Source: a virus
Length of the DNA stretch: 41,129 bases
Direction: 5' to 3' (one strand)
Virus record (IMG/VR): IMGVR_UViG_3300044712_000645
Span: 1 to 41,129 of that record
Shown here: piece by piece, positions 22,608 through 30,692 of the stretch
Layout of the letters: every line of letters begins with the position of its first letter
How positions within the stretch are numbered: the first letter of the stretch is position 1
Position numbers and translations under genes: made by a program
Notes under the pieces: generated by a model
What the model saw: only the letters and a program-made list of their open reading frames with translations
Databases searched by the model: none
Told to the model about the DNA's origin: nothing

Positions 22608-22623
22608 CTCAGTTTAAACTGAG
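22608..22623. promoter_or_regulatory. Perfect 16-bp palindrome before lipoprotein gene
   Basis: CTCAGTTTAAACTGAG is a perfect inverted repeat with no spacer, ending three bases before the ATG of the lipoprotein gene at 22627. Its position suits an operator for a dimeric regulator or a stem that masks translation start of that gene. Flanking bases do not extend the symmetry. Confidence 0.55.
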
Positions 22624-22626
22624 CGC

Positions 22627-22842
22627 ATGAAATACCTACTCGCACTCGTACTAATTCCCGCCTGCTCTGCTTTCGAGAAAAAACCAGACGAGCCCGTGAA
22701 GCCCCCGCGTCAGTGCAAGCAACAGCCCGCAGAACCCGCTCCACGCGATCCCACGATCCCCTGCAAGCGCGGCGACTGGTATGCGCCGGGGGACGCTACT
22801 TGCTCAAGTACGCTTGAGAAATGTCTAGCTAAGCGCGGATAA
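22627..22842 (+). CDS. Proline-rich lipoprotein, outer-membrane spanin candidate
   Basis: A 71-residue protein with a signal MKYLLALVLIPAC (lipobox IPAC, Cys13) and a mature part rich in Pro, Lys and Glu (EKKPDEPVKPPRQCKQQPAEPAP), then a compact end with several cysteines (CKRGDWYAPGDATC and later CLAK). Short proline-rich lipoproteins next to an endolysin are typical Rz1-like outer-membrane spanins. No matching inner-membrane partner lies beside it here; a candidate with one helix and a coiled coil is at 36628. It starts 3 bases after a palindrome. Confidence 0.6.
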   Translation: MKYLLALVLIPACSAFEKKPDEPVKPPRQCKQQPAEPAPRDPTIPCKRGDWYAPGDATCSSTLEKCLAKRG

Positions 22843-22855
22843 GGTACAATGGGCT

Positions 22856-23083
22856 ATGCCCATCTACTCAATTCCCAGCTTTGCTGAGATCAAAAAGCGG
22901 TTAGAAGATGAGGGGCGTGCCTCAACGCGCAATGTTGAGGTGGCCCTGATCGTCTATCACTGGATTGTGCGCTCTATCGTCTCAGGATACGATCTGGCAC
23001 ATGAAGAAACTCATCGAAGCACTCCGAAAACTCCTGTTTGGCCGTACAAAAGCGCCCCCGACACCCCCGAAAGCGCCCCCTAG
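22856..23083 (+). CDS. Small hypothetical protein before endolysin (75 residues)
   Basis: A 75-residue frame starting MPIYSIPSFAEIKKRLEDEG after an AAGG site, with a helical middle (VALIVYHWIVRSIVSGYDLAHE) and a Pro/Ser/Thr-rich end. The last third overlaps the endolysin gene start in another frame. The helical hydrophobic segment is about 17 residues and could be membrane-associated, so it may be a lysis partner. The long overlap lowers confidence that the whole frame is used. Confidence 0.45.
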   Translation: MPIYSIPSFAEIKKRLEDEGRASTRNVEVALIVYHWIVRSIVSGYDLAHEETHRSTPKTPVWPYKSAPDTPESAP

Positions 23084-24098
23084 CGCACCCCCCAAGAACC
23101 CCCATCCTGCGGGCTGGTTTTCAGCATATGACGCCCTTATTAAGGCGTCTTCGCTGCCTTTGCCCCCTCTTCCGGCACCTGCTCCCCAGTTCTTCCGCGC
23201 TTTGGCCACAGCTGAGAGTGGACTCAAGCCTTCGACCGTGTTTCGCGAGCCAGCTCCGCTCAACATCAACTCGGTGGGGCTACTTCAGCTCTCCTTGAGT
23301 GATGTGAAGAACTACAAGGCTGAGCACCTTGGCATCACAAGCGAAGAGGATCTTAAGGACCCGATCAAAAACCTCCAACTCGGCCTTTTGATCATGTCGA
23401 AGCTCCACCAAAAGCACCCCACGCTCAACGTGTACCAAGTGGGGGGCAAGTACTGGTCGGCTCTTCGTTGGAACATCTACTGGCCAGGCAAGCGGCAGGA
23501 CGGCTTTGAGCGTTTCCGCAAGGCGCTGGGCCAGCAGCTATCTCCGATTGAGCCGCAGCCAGCGCAGGAGAGTGATCTCGCCAATCAGATCATTGCTATT
23601 ATCGCAGCTGACGTTGATGCCAAAATGCGCGAAACGCACGGCAAAAATAGAAGCCCTCGTATTGATAGCTTTAACAAACGCACTGGAGTGCCAATGGGGT
23701 CTCCGTACTGCATGGCTGGCGCTTGGTGTGCATTGGATGATGCGTGTAGGAAGTTGGGCTTGAAGAACCCAGTTCCACCAACCGCATCGTCTCAAGGGTT
23801 TTTCAATAATGCTCCATCGAAGTATCGGCATACAGATATGCTTGGCGCTATACCAATTGCCGCTTTTGGAGTGATGCAGCAAAAGAGTAATTCTTCTCGT
23901 GGACATATCTGGGTTAATAAAGCCAGTAAGAAGTCCGGCAGTAAAACTATATCGACACTAGAATATAACACTGGCCCCGACGGTGGCCGCGATGGTGATG
24001 GTGCTTATGCAAAAATCCGAAAGGTTGACGGCACTTCAACATTGAGACAGCGTGGATGGGTCGATGTGGTGGCGTGGGTGTTGGATGCAAATAAGTGA
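23001..24098 (+). CDS. Two-domain endolysin: transglycosylase-like plus CHAP/NlpC-like
   Basis: A 365-residue protein if started at ATG 23001; the frame is open to 22965. A basic helix (1-12) and a Pro-rich linker (18-60) precede an SLT-type lysozyme-like domain with FFRALATAESGL (catalytic Glu72) and NSVGLLQLS (90-98). The second half has Cys237 (GSPYCMAGAWC), His302 (RGHIWV) and Asn323 (TLEYN), the order of a CHAP/NlpC-P60-type cysteine peptidase or amidase. No signal peptide is evident. From about residue 195 onward codons become more AT-rich, so the domains may have different origins. It is followed by an HNH gene. Confidence 0.82.
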   Translation: MKKLIEALRKLLFGRTKAPPTPPKAPPSAPPKNPHPAGWFSAYDALIKASSLPLPPLPAPAPQFFRALATAESGLKPSTVFREPAPLNINSVGLLQLSLSDVKNYKAEHLGITSEEDLKDPIKNLQLGLLIMSKLHQKHPTLNVYQVGGKYWSALRWNIYWPGKRQDGFERFRKALGQQLSPIEPQPAQESDLANQIIAIIAADVDAKMRETHGKNRSPRIDSFNKRTGVPMGSPYCMAGAWCALDDACRKLGLKNPVPPTASSQGFFNNAPSKYRHTDMLGAIPIAAFGVMQQKSNSSRGHIWVNKASKKSGSKTISTLEYNTGPDGGRDGDGAYAKIRKVDGTSTLRQRGWVDVVAWVLDANK

Positions 24099-24561
24099 AC
24101 CAGATGTGATGTACGGTCTCCCGTGCGGAAATTTTGTGCGCATATCACTCAGTGATTGGACCAAGTGCTCAGGATTTACGTGGTATTTATCGGCGGCGGA
24201 TAAAAAACGCTATGTGAAGTCCACCGTTAATAGGAGATCTGTGTATATGCACAGAGTGATTATGTCCGCCACTCAAGGGCAATACGTGGATCACGCTAAT
24301 GGAGACACTTTAAACAATACAAGAGAAAATTTGAGGATTGCTACAGCAAGTCAAAACGCAGCTAACTCGGAGACAGGTCCATTGTGTGGCGTGTACCAAT
24401 ACAAAAACCGAACTAAACCTTGGTACGCATATGTGTATAAAAACGGTAAGCGGTTCGCGTCATATTTTCACACCAAAGATGAAGCGTTGGGGTGGAGAAA
24501 GAGTAAACATTTGGAGCTGTTTGGGAAATGGTCTTTTTTAGCCCGCGACGGTGAACAATGA
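24085..24561 (+). CDS. HNH homing endonuclease (with AP2-like C-terminus)
   Basis: Taken from ATG 24085 (158 residues), overlapping the endolysin end; ATG 24109 is an alternative and the frame is open to 24052. The centre has VYMHRVIMSATQGQYVDHANGDTLNNTRENLRIATASQNAAN, the HNH core: first His of HRVIM, DHANGD and N-x-x-x-NLR. The C-terminal part (GVYQYKNRTKPWYAYVYKNGKRFASYFHTKDEA) resembles an AP2-type DNA-binding fold. It is more AT-rich than the structural genes. Such genes are mobile free-standing homing endonucleases of phages. Its stop overlaps the next ATG by four bases. Confidence 0.88.
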   Translation: MQISEPDVMYGLPCGNFVRISLSDWTKCSGFTWYLSAADKKRYVKSTVNRRSVYMHRVIMSATQGQYVDHANGDTLNNTRENLRIATASQNAANSETGPLCGVYQYKNRTKPWYAYVYKNGKRFASYFHTKDEALGWRKSKHLELFGKWSFLARDGEQ

Positions 24562-25118
24562 TCCGCGCTCTCTTCATCTCAGGACAGCAGGGGGCAGGTA
24601 AGACGACGATTGCGTCCTTTGTCGCATCTCTGGCTAAGGCTGACGGCTTCGTGCCTGTAACGCTCAAGTTCGCAGACCCGCTCTACGAGATGCACGAAGC
24701 GATCATGGAGATCATGAGCAGCTACGGCATTCGTAGGCCCGACCAGAACCCTCACCGCGTACTGCTCCAGATGCTTGGCACCGACTACGGTCGCGTGCAC
24801 CTTGGCGAGAGCGTGTGGATTGACGCTTTCGCTCGGCGCGCACGCACGCTCCTTGACTCGCCCAAGGTCATTGTCCTTTGCGATGACGTGAGGTTTCCTA
24901 ACGAGCTCGTCTACGCTAAGGCTACAGGTGGAGTGACGGTAAGGCTTAGCGCTCCTGAGACGCAGCGCGCTTTGCGTGCGAAGAAGTGGGGCGGAACTTC
25001 GCACCCATCGGAGACGTCGCTGACTGGGGTACACGACTTTGACTTACACTTTGACACGTCTAGCACGCCCCCAGATGAGGTATCTGGTAAAATATGGACA
25101 TGGATGAAGTCCCACTAG
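24558..25118 (+). CDS. Deoxynucleoside monophosphate kinase (dNMP kinase)
   Basis: A 186-residue kinase. P-loop GQQGAGKTT at 9-17, a TLKFADPLY segment near 35-43, a lid-type arginine region (IRRPDQNPHRVLLQMLGTDYGR, 58-79) and the family signature LCDDVRFPNEL (107-117). It phosphorylates dNMPs to dNDPs and supports phage DNA synthesis. It is the first gene before the packaging genes; its end overlaps the small terminase start by 25 bases. No unusual residue change is seen. Confidence 0.9.
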   Translation: MIRALFISGQQGAGKTTIASFVASLAKADGFVPVTLKFADPLYEMHEAIMEIMSSYGIRRPDQNPHRVLLQMLGTDYGRVHLGESVWIDAFARRARTLLDSPKVIVLCDDVRFPNELVYAKATGGVTVRLSAPETQRALRAKKWGGTSHPSETSLTGVHDFDLHFDTSSTPPDEVSGKIWTWMKSH

Positions 25119-25771
25119 AACGCCTCCAGCCAGGAGGTCCGTTCGACGCCAAGGACCCGCGCTCGCTCTACAACATCATGCCACCTGAGTGTCGCCGAAC
25201 GGTTGACAACATGGGCGTGCATGATCTGCTGCAAGATGAGCCAAGTCTTGAGCGCAAGCTCAACCCTACGCCGATCTTAAACAGCGTTCGTATTGCCTTC
25301 TGGCAAGAATACGACATGGCGCAGTCAACGCTCACAAGCATGACCGTATCTGGTATCAAGAGCCACCTAGGGAAGGTGAGTGAGTCTGTCTTGGTGCGCG
25401 AGTACCTGTGCAATCCGGTTACGCTGCCTTGGATACTGATCCCGCCACGCGCGTATGACGAGATCGTGGAGGAGACGCTTTCACGTGGCCTTCGTCGTCT
25501 TAACGAGGTGCTCACGCTTCCGCTCACAACCCCCACCGGAGAAGTCGATCATGAGACAGCTAAGCTGATCCTCAAGACGGTTGCCTTCCTTGATGTGCGC
25601 AAGAACGGTATGCCCACGCAGCACCAGCACGTTACTCAGGACGTAAGGCAGCTTTCGGTGACGATGAACCAGCGGGACGTGAAGAAGCTCGGGCTTCCCA
25701 CGCGTTCTGATGAGCTTGACCGCAAGATCCGCGAGCTTGAAGAAAGGCTCAAGCTAACCCATGGCAAGTGA
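25094..25771 (+). CDS. Putative terminase small subunit
   Basis: A 225-residue protein that starts MDMDEVPLERLQPGGPFDAKDPRS (ATG 25094 or 25100) and ends directly before the large terminase with an 11-base overlap. The middle is helical (HDLLQDEPSLERKLNPTPILNSVRIAFWQEYDMAQ), and the end has a charged coiled coil (RSDELDRKIRELEERLKLTHGK). The position before TerL and the DNA-binding-like helical start fit a small terminase subunit that recognises the packaging site. I cannot point to a diagnostic motif, so the call is mainly by position. Confidence 0.6.
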   Translation: MDMDEVPLERLQPGGPFDAKDPRSLYNIMPPECRRTVDNMGVHDLLQDEPSLERKLNPTPILNSVRIAFWQEYDMAQSTLTSMTVSGIKSHLGKVSESVLVREYLCNPVTLPWILIPPRAYDEIVEETLSRGLRRLNEVLTLPLTTPTGEVDHETAKLILKTVAFLDVRKNGMPTQHQHVTQDVRQLSVTMNQRDVKKLGLPTRSDELDRKIRELEERLKLTHGK

Positions 25772-27329
25772 CGAGCAGGAGTCAAGAAAGCTACAGGAGG
25801 AGCTTGTTCAAGCCAAGCTAGCAAAGCTTGAGGCGCTTGAGCATGAGATCGAACTGCGCCGGAGATTACCGCATCGGTATTCGATGAAGTTCTTCCCTTG
25901 GCAGCGCGAGTGGTTCGATTGCCGCGAGAAGGTGCAGGTGCTCACAGCCGCGAACCAGGTTGGGAAAAGCCTGTGCATGATGCGTAAGACGATTGAATGC
26001 GCAATCAATCAGGAGCTGTGGATGCAGATGTTGCCTGAGAGCGGAGAGAGATCAAAGACGCTTTGGTACCTGTATCCCACGCGCGAGATGGCCATGGCTG
26101 AGTTCAACGACAAGTGGAGGCCGATGCTTCCGCCGAAAGATGATCCAGAGTACGGATGGACGTTGATAAAGCCAGACAAGGCTTCTCCTATAGTGACGTT
26201 TGACCACATCGGATCTTCGATACATTTCAAAACTTACTCACAAGGGGCTACGTATCTCCAAGCCGGTAGTGTCGGTTTTTTAGCAGCAGATGAAGAGCTG
26301 CCAGAGGAACTGATTCCAGAGCTTCAATCGCGCGTTGCAGCCACTAACGGCTACATGGTTTTCGGATTTACAGCAACCCTTGGTCAACAGATATGGAAGT
26401 CGATTGTCGAAGAGCGAACGATGTGGCCCGATGCGTGGGTGCGGCAGATTAGCCTCTACGACTGCCTTGAGTACGAGGACGGAAGTCCTACGATGTGGAC
26501 ACACGAGCGCATCAAGGCTCGCATCGACCAGTGCACCACGAAGGCCGAAGTGCAGCGCCGAGTGTTTGGCAAATTCGTCAAGGACGAAGGCCTTCGGTTT
26601 CCGCAGTTCGACCGAGAGATCCACTTGGCGCCTGAGCACCCCGTGCCCAAGGACTGGGAGGTGTGGTCTGGTGTGGACTACGGCTCAGGTGGCGAGCGTG
26701 GTCATCCAGCGTCCATCGTGTTCACGGCCGTATCACCCGACTACCGCCAAGCGCGTGTGATTCGCAGCTGGCGTGGGGATAAGATCGCCACCACAGCCGA
26801 GGACATCATTGATACGTGGGAGGAGATGAAGTCCACCATCCACAACAGGGTGGTGGCTACCTACTACGACTACGCGGCAGCTGATCTTGGTATGATTGCT
26901 GAGAGAAGAGGGCTCCCGTGGATGCGTGCGGATAAGTCGCGAGACTCGGGGAACTCGGTTCTAGCTGCGTTGCTCAAGTCTAAGGCCATCAAGTTCTACA
27001 TTCCGCATGAAGGCTCCGTTGTGCCGTCCATCTACCTTGAGGGGTTTAAGCTCGCCCAAGAACTGGAGTCGCTCGGGCAGAAGGTGGACAAGGTGCGGGA
27101 TAAGGATGACTTATGTGACGCTGCGCGTTATTCAATCGTGAAGATCCCGTTTGCGATTAGGTCTGGAGCTGAAAGCTACACGCTTGATTCCGCTCCGCGC
27201 GACACGCGGTCCTATGCTGCATATGAAGCTCGGCACGACCCCAAGGCGTTGCAAATGTGGACGACACATGATGATGTCTTGGATGGCGAGGGAGAGTTTG
27301 AATTTTGGAATGGGATGTTAGGGGATTGA
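25761..27329 (+). CDS. Terminase large subunit
   Basis: A 522-residue packaging motor. The ATPase domain has Walker A AANQVGKS (63-70), an adenine-motif-type FFPWQREWF (44-52), Walker B GFLAADEE with Asp177-Glu178, and a coupling segment FTATLG (203-208). The nuclease domain has the RNase H-like acidic residues: VWSGVDYGS (Asp306), TYYDYAA (Asp370) and KDDLCDA (Asp450/453). It pumps DNA into the prohead and cuts the concatemer. A headful strategy is likely given the circularly closing genome but cannot be read off this protein alone. TTG of the next gene overlaps its stop. Confidence 0.95.
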   Translation: MASDEQESRKLQEELVQAKLAKLEALEHEIELRRRLPHRYSMKFFPWQREWFDCREKVQVLTAANQVGKSLCMMRKTIECAINQELWMQMLPESGERSKTLWYLYPTREMAMAEFNDKWRPMLPPKDDPEYGWTLIKPDKASPIVTFDHIGSSIHFKTYSQGATYLQAGSVGFLAADEELPEELIPELQSRVAATNGYMVFGFTATLGQQIWKSIVEERTMWPDAWVRQISLYDCLEYEDGSPTMWTHERIKARIDQCTTKAEVQRRVFGKFVKDEGLRFPQFDREIHLAPEHPVPKDWEVWSGVDYGSGGERGHPASIVFTAVSPDYRQARVIRSWRGDKIATTAEDIIDTWEEMKSTIHNRVVATYYDYAAADLGMIAERRGLPWMRADKSRDSGNSVLAALLKSKAIKFYIPHEGSVVPSIYLEGFKLAQELESLGQKVDKVRDKDDLCDAARYSIVKIPFAIRSGAESYTLDSAPRDTRSYAAYEARHDPKALQMWTTHDDVLDGEGEFEFWNGMLGD

Positions 27330-27586
27330 TCCAGGTTCTAAAAACCTGTCATCAAACGGGCGTTTCTTCGTTCAAGCTAGGCGGCCTTGAGGTTACCTTT
27401 TCTGAAAAACCAGATACACTGGGGGAGCAGCAAGAGGTAAAAGGGCCGCCCTCCCCGCCTTTGGAGTATCGACCCGCGTCTCCTGAAGATGAGGCGTACA
27501 TCAAAGAACTTCAGCACGACGAGCTGCTGATCTCTGATCCTCTTGCCTACGAGAACAACGCTCTAGGAGAGGATAGCAGTGATTAA
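27326..27586 (+). CDS. Small hypothetical protein between terminase and portal (86 residues)
   Basis: Started at TTG 27326, which overlaps the terminase stop (TTGA); a second TTG at 27305 is also in frame. The beginning IQVLKTCHQTGVSSFKLGGLEVTF is a helix followed by two strands, a pattern seen in small proteins next to terminase genes. The end is acidic and Pro-rich. It overlaps the portal start by eight bases. The function is unknown. Confidence 0.6.
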   Translation: MIQVLKTCHQTGVSSFKLGGLEVTFSEKPDTLGEQQEVKGPPSPPLEYRPASPEDEAYIKELQHDELLISDPLAYENNALGEDSSD

Positions 27587-29699
27587 GATCGAATCCGCCA
27601 AGGACTTAGATAAGCTCTACACCGAAGCCGAAGAGGTCGATAAGAACGAGTTTGCGAAGATGCGCTCGAACCTGCTCATGATCGCAGGCGAGCACTACAA
27701 CAAGCGCAACACTCAATTCCAGCGCCTTCGCCAGGCGGCTGATCTCCAGGAGCAGGTTCGCATCCGGCTCACTAAGAACCACTTGGGGCGCATCATGCGC
27801 CGCACGTCGGGACTCATCGTTACATCCGCCCCCTCCGTCACGGTGGGGCCTAAGCACAAGAAAGAGCTTCAAGACCAGAAGGCAGCCGAGCTGAACCAAT
27901 CGGTCTGGAGCGATATCAAGGAGCGCAACGACTGGCCGCAGCTTGTGAACCAGTGGGCTGATGACTTCACCGGCATCGGTGAGGTGTGGGCTAAGCTCTT
28001 GTGGGATGAGTCCGCAGGCCCGGTCATCGGCTACGCTCAGCTACTTGATGACATGGGGATGCCCGTGGTCGACGAGATGGGTCAGCCGGTTCCTAACGAG
28101 AACGCGCCCGTGCACCAGGGACAGCTGCGCTTTGAAGAGGTTTTCGCGTTCAATATCCTTCGCGACCCGGCGAGCCAGGCGCTTAAAGACTCGCCCTACT
28201 ACTGCATCCGCAAGTCGGTGAACACCGATCGACTCAAAGCCATGTTCCCCGACCAAGCCGACAAGCTCGACGCGTCCAACGAGACGGCGTTCCTTGTGTT
28301 CGACGCTGGTCAAGGCTATCGCCGTAACAAGAAGAACGAGGTTCTAGTCAAGGAGTGGTACTTTAAGCCGTGCCCTGAGTATCCGAAGGGTCACTACTAT
28401 ATCCACGCCTGCGGCCAGATCCTGGACCAAGGTGAGCTGCCGGAAGGCATCTTCCCTATCGTGTGCGAGCGCTACGAGTCGATCCAGACCAAGTGCCGCG
28501 GCATCTCGGGCGTTGAGCCCCTGCGCCACTCGCAGCTTGAGCTCAATAGGGCGATCTCCAAGATCGCCGAAACTCAGATCACGCTGGGTGATGATAAGCT
28601 CATCTTACAAAACGGCGCCAAGGCTTCGGCTGGAGTCACCCTCCCTGGCATCCGTGTGGTCAATATCTCAGGCCCCGCCCCCGAAGTCCTCCCTGGTAGA
28701 TCCGGCGAGCAGTACGTGCAGTACGCACAGAACACGATCTCCGAGATGTACCAGCTGGCCGACATGGACGAGACCGAGGAGCTCTCGAACCTTGAGCCTC
28801 ATACGCTGCTGTACCGCGCAGCCAGCCAGAAGCGCAAGTTCTCGCGCCAGATCAAGACCTTTGAAGGGTTCTTAAAGCGCGTGTGCCAGACGGCTCTGCG
28901 CATGAGCAAGTACTACCTTCCTGATGACATGGTGGTCTACTCGGTAGGCCGCAGTGAGGCGATCAACATCCCCGAGTTCAAGAACACCAAGGACCAGAGC
29001 CTTGAGATCGTGGTTGAAGCTCAGGCCGATGATGTCGAGACTAAGCTTGGGCGGCAGCTTTCGATCACGAACGCTCTCCAGTACGTTGGCAGCCAGCTTG
29101 ACCCTGAGATGATTGGTATGCTGATCCGCCAGCTTCCCTACGCCAACGGGGATGCGATCTTCTCGAAGCTCACGATGAACGACGAGATGGCTACCAACGA
29201 CATCTTGGCTCTTGATCGTGGGGAGTATCCGATCATCACGCAAACGCAGCCGCACGAGTTCTTGGTGAACCGCGTGACGATGCGCATGAACTCCCCTGAC
29301 TTCATCATGTTGCCTGCTGAGATTCAGCAGGCGTACCAGCAGTACATCGCAGCGCACCTTGAGATTGTTGACCAGCAAAAGCAAGCTGCTCTGCGTGCAC
29401 AGTCCGGCTTTATCCCCGATGGTGGGGCTATGGTGGGCGTTGACTTCTTCGTACAGGACCCGAACAACCCCGAGCGCACGCGCCGGGCTCGCGTTCCTTA
29501 CGACTCGCTCAACTGGCTCATCCAGAAGCTCCAAGAGCAGGGGACGTTCAAGCGGCAGCTTGAGCTGATGCCGGAAAGTGCCGTCGCCTTGCTTGGAGCG
29601 GCAAGCCCAGAGTTTGCCGCGAACGCCGAGACATCTGGTCAGCCAGAGGCTCAGGGTGCCCAGGCGGAGGTAGTTCCGCCCTCGTCCGAGACGCTTTAG
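27579..29699 (+). CDS. Portal protein (P22-type)
   Basis: A 706-residue protein with a GTG start after TAGGAGAGG. It has the usual helical start (LDKLYTEAEEVDKNEFAKMRSNLLM), a conserved NHLGRIMRRTSGLIV segment at about 68-82, the WADDFTGIGEVWAKLLWD wing region at about 127-145, and a C-terminal barrel-like helical region with Gln/Ala (residues 580-700). The length and gene order (TerL, portal, scaffold, capsid) are typical of short-tailed phages with P22-like portals. Twelve copies would form the DNA channel and bind TerL and the adaptor. The stop lies in the loop of a small hairpin. Confidence 0.9.
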   Translation: MIKIESAKDLDKLYTEAEEVDKNEFAKMRSNLLMIAGEHYNKRNTQFQRLRQAADLQEQVRIRLTKNHLGRIMRRTSGLIVTSAPSVTVGPKHKKELQDQKAAELNQSVWSDIKERNDWPQLVNQWADDFTGIGEVWAKLLWDESAGPVIGYAQLLDDMGMPVVDEMGQPVPNENAPVHQGQLRFEEVFAFNILRDPASQALKDSPYYCIRKSVNTDRLKAMFPDQADKLDASNETAFLVFDAGQGYRRNKKNEVLVKEWYFKPCPEYPKGHYYIHACGQILDQGELPEGIFPIVCERYESIQTKCRGISGVEPLRHSQLELNRAISKIAETQITLGDDKLILQNGAKASAGVTLPGIRVVNISGPAPEVLPGRSGEQYVQYAQNTISEMYQLADMDETEELSNLEPHTLLYRAASQKRKFSRQIKTFEGFLKRVCQTALRMSKYYLPDDMVVYSVGRSEAINIPEFKNTKDQSLEIVVEAQADDVETKLGRQLSITNALQYVGSQLDPEMIGMLIRQLPYANGDAIFSKLTMNDEMATNDILALDRGEYPIITQTQPHEFLVNRVTMRMNSPDFIMLPAEIQQAYQQYIAAHLEIVDQQKQAALRAQSGFIPDGGAMVGVDFFVQDPNNPERTRRARVPYDSLNWLIQKLQEQGTFKRQLELMPESAVALLGAASPEFAANAETSGQPEAQGAQAEVVPPSSETL

Positions 29700-29708
29700 T
29701 CTCGGTTT
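29686..29708 (+). terminator. Hairpin at portal end, possible weak terminator
   Basis: CCGAGAC (29686-29692) and GTCTCGG (29699-29705) form a 7-bp perfect stem with a 6-base loop that includes the portal stop codon, followed by TTT. The T-run is short, so this may be a weak terminator or an mRNA stabilising stem that modulates portal versus scaffold levels. Confidence 0.5.
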
Positions 29709-29756
29709 AGCAGATGCGCCAAGACAAGAGGGACTTGCGGCGCATGGAGACCCTAG

Positions 29757-30689
29757 ATGGACGTTCAAGAAAACCAAGGACAAGCCACACCTGAAGCTCA
29801 ACCCGCGCCGGATGCGGCGAGCACGCAAGCCGCAGCTACGCCTGCTCAGCCCAGCAGCACCGATGGTGCATCAGCCCAGGCCGCAGCTAGTGCGGAGAAG
29901 CCTGCGTGGACGCCTGACTTCACCTACGAGTTTGATGGCAGGAAGCGTGAGATCGACCCGTTCTTTCGCGCGCTCATCAAGGACGAAGACTCGCTCAAGA
30001 AGGTGCGCGACTACGTTCAGCGTGCCGATGCCTTGGTCAAGTACAAGGGTAAGCTCGAAGGTTACGAAAAGGAGTGGAAGCCGGTTGTCGACCAGGTGAG
30101 CCAGCTCCAGAAATGGTACTCCAAGGGGGACCACGAGCGCGTGTTCCAGGCGCTTGGATACGACGACAACACTTTGTTCCAGTACGTGCGCCAAAAACTT
30201 GCCCAGGCGCAAATGCCTGATGACCAACGGGCGGCAATGGAAGCCAAGCGCAACGCGGAGCTTGCGCAAGAGCGGTTTTCAGAGGAATATAGTATGAGGC
30301 AGGCGGAGATCCAGCAAGAGCTCGCGCGTGTCACCCAGATCGAAATGGACATGGAGCTTGCAAAGCCCGAGTACGTTTCGATGCAACAAGCCTATGACAA
30401 GGCATATGGCGAGGGTAGCTTCAGGAGCCTCGTCATTGAACGCGGAGCCTACATGGTCGATCAGACCGGCTCCCATGTCCGCCCTGGAGAAGTTTTGAAG
30501 TCGGTTGCTCGTGACTTCATGCCGTTCATGTCGGCCAGCCAGCCGATGGCAGCTCAAGAGCAGATGACCCAACAACAACAAAAACCAAAAGTGATCCCCA
30601 ACGTGGGCAAGGGCTCAGGATCACCGGCCCGCAGCGCCATCAAGAGTCTTGCAGACCTTAAGAAGCGCGCTGCACAATTAGGAGAATAA
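29757..30689 (+). CDS. Scaffolding protein
   Basis: A 310-residue acidic protein lying between portal and major capsid genes. The first 60 residues are Ala/Gln/Pro/Thr-rich and disordered; residues 60-230 are charged helix with probable coiled coil (KLAQAQMPDDQRAAMEAKRNAELAQERF); the C-terminal part ends in a basic helix (AIKSLADLKKRAAQLGE), the type of segment that binds the capsid shell. This composition and position are those of tailed phage scaffolds, which guide prohead assembly and then leave. A GGAG site precedes the ATG. Confidence 0.85.
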   Translation: MDVQENQGQATPEAQPAPDAASTQAAATPAQPSSTDGASAQAAASAEKPAWTPDFTYEFDGRKREIDPFFRALIKDEDSLKKVRDYVQRADALVKYKGKLEGYEKEWKPVVDQVSQLQKWYSKGDHERVFQALGYDDNTLFQYVRQKLAQAQMPDDQRAAMEAKRNAELAQERFSEEYSMRQAEIQQELARVTQIEMDMELAKPEYVSMQQAYDKAYGEGSFRSLVIERGAYMVDQTGSHVRPGEVLKSVARDFMPFMSASQPMAAQEQMTQQQQKPKVIPNVGKGSGSPARSAIKSLADLKKRAAQLGE

Positions 30690-30692
30690 ACA

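Noticed and set aside
28872-29828. Minus-strand frame of 318 residues opposite portal and scaffold
   Set aside because: It lies antisense to two confident genes, crosses their boundary and has no recognisable protein pattern.
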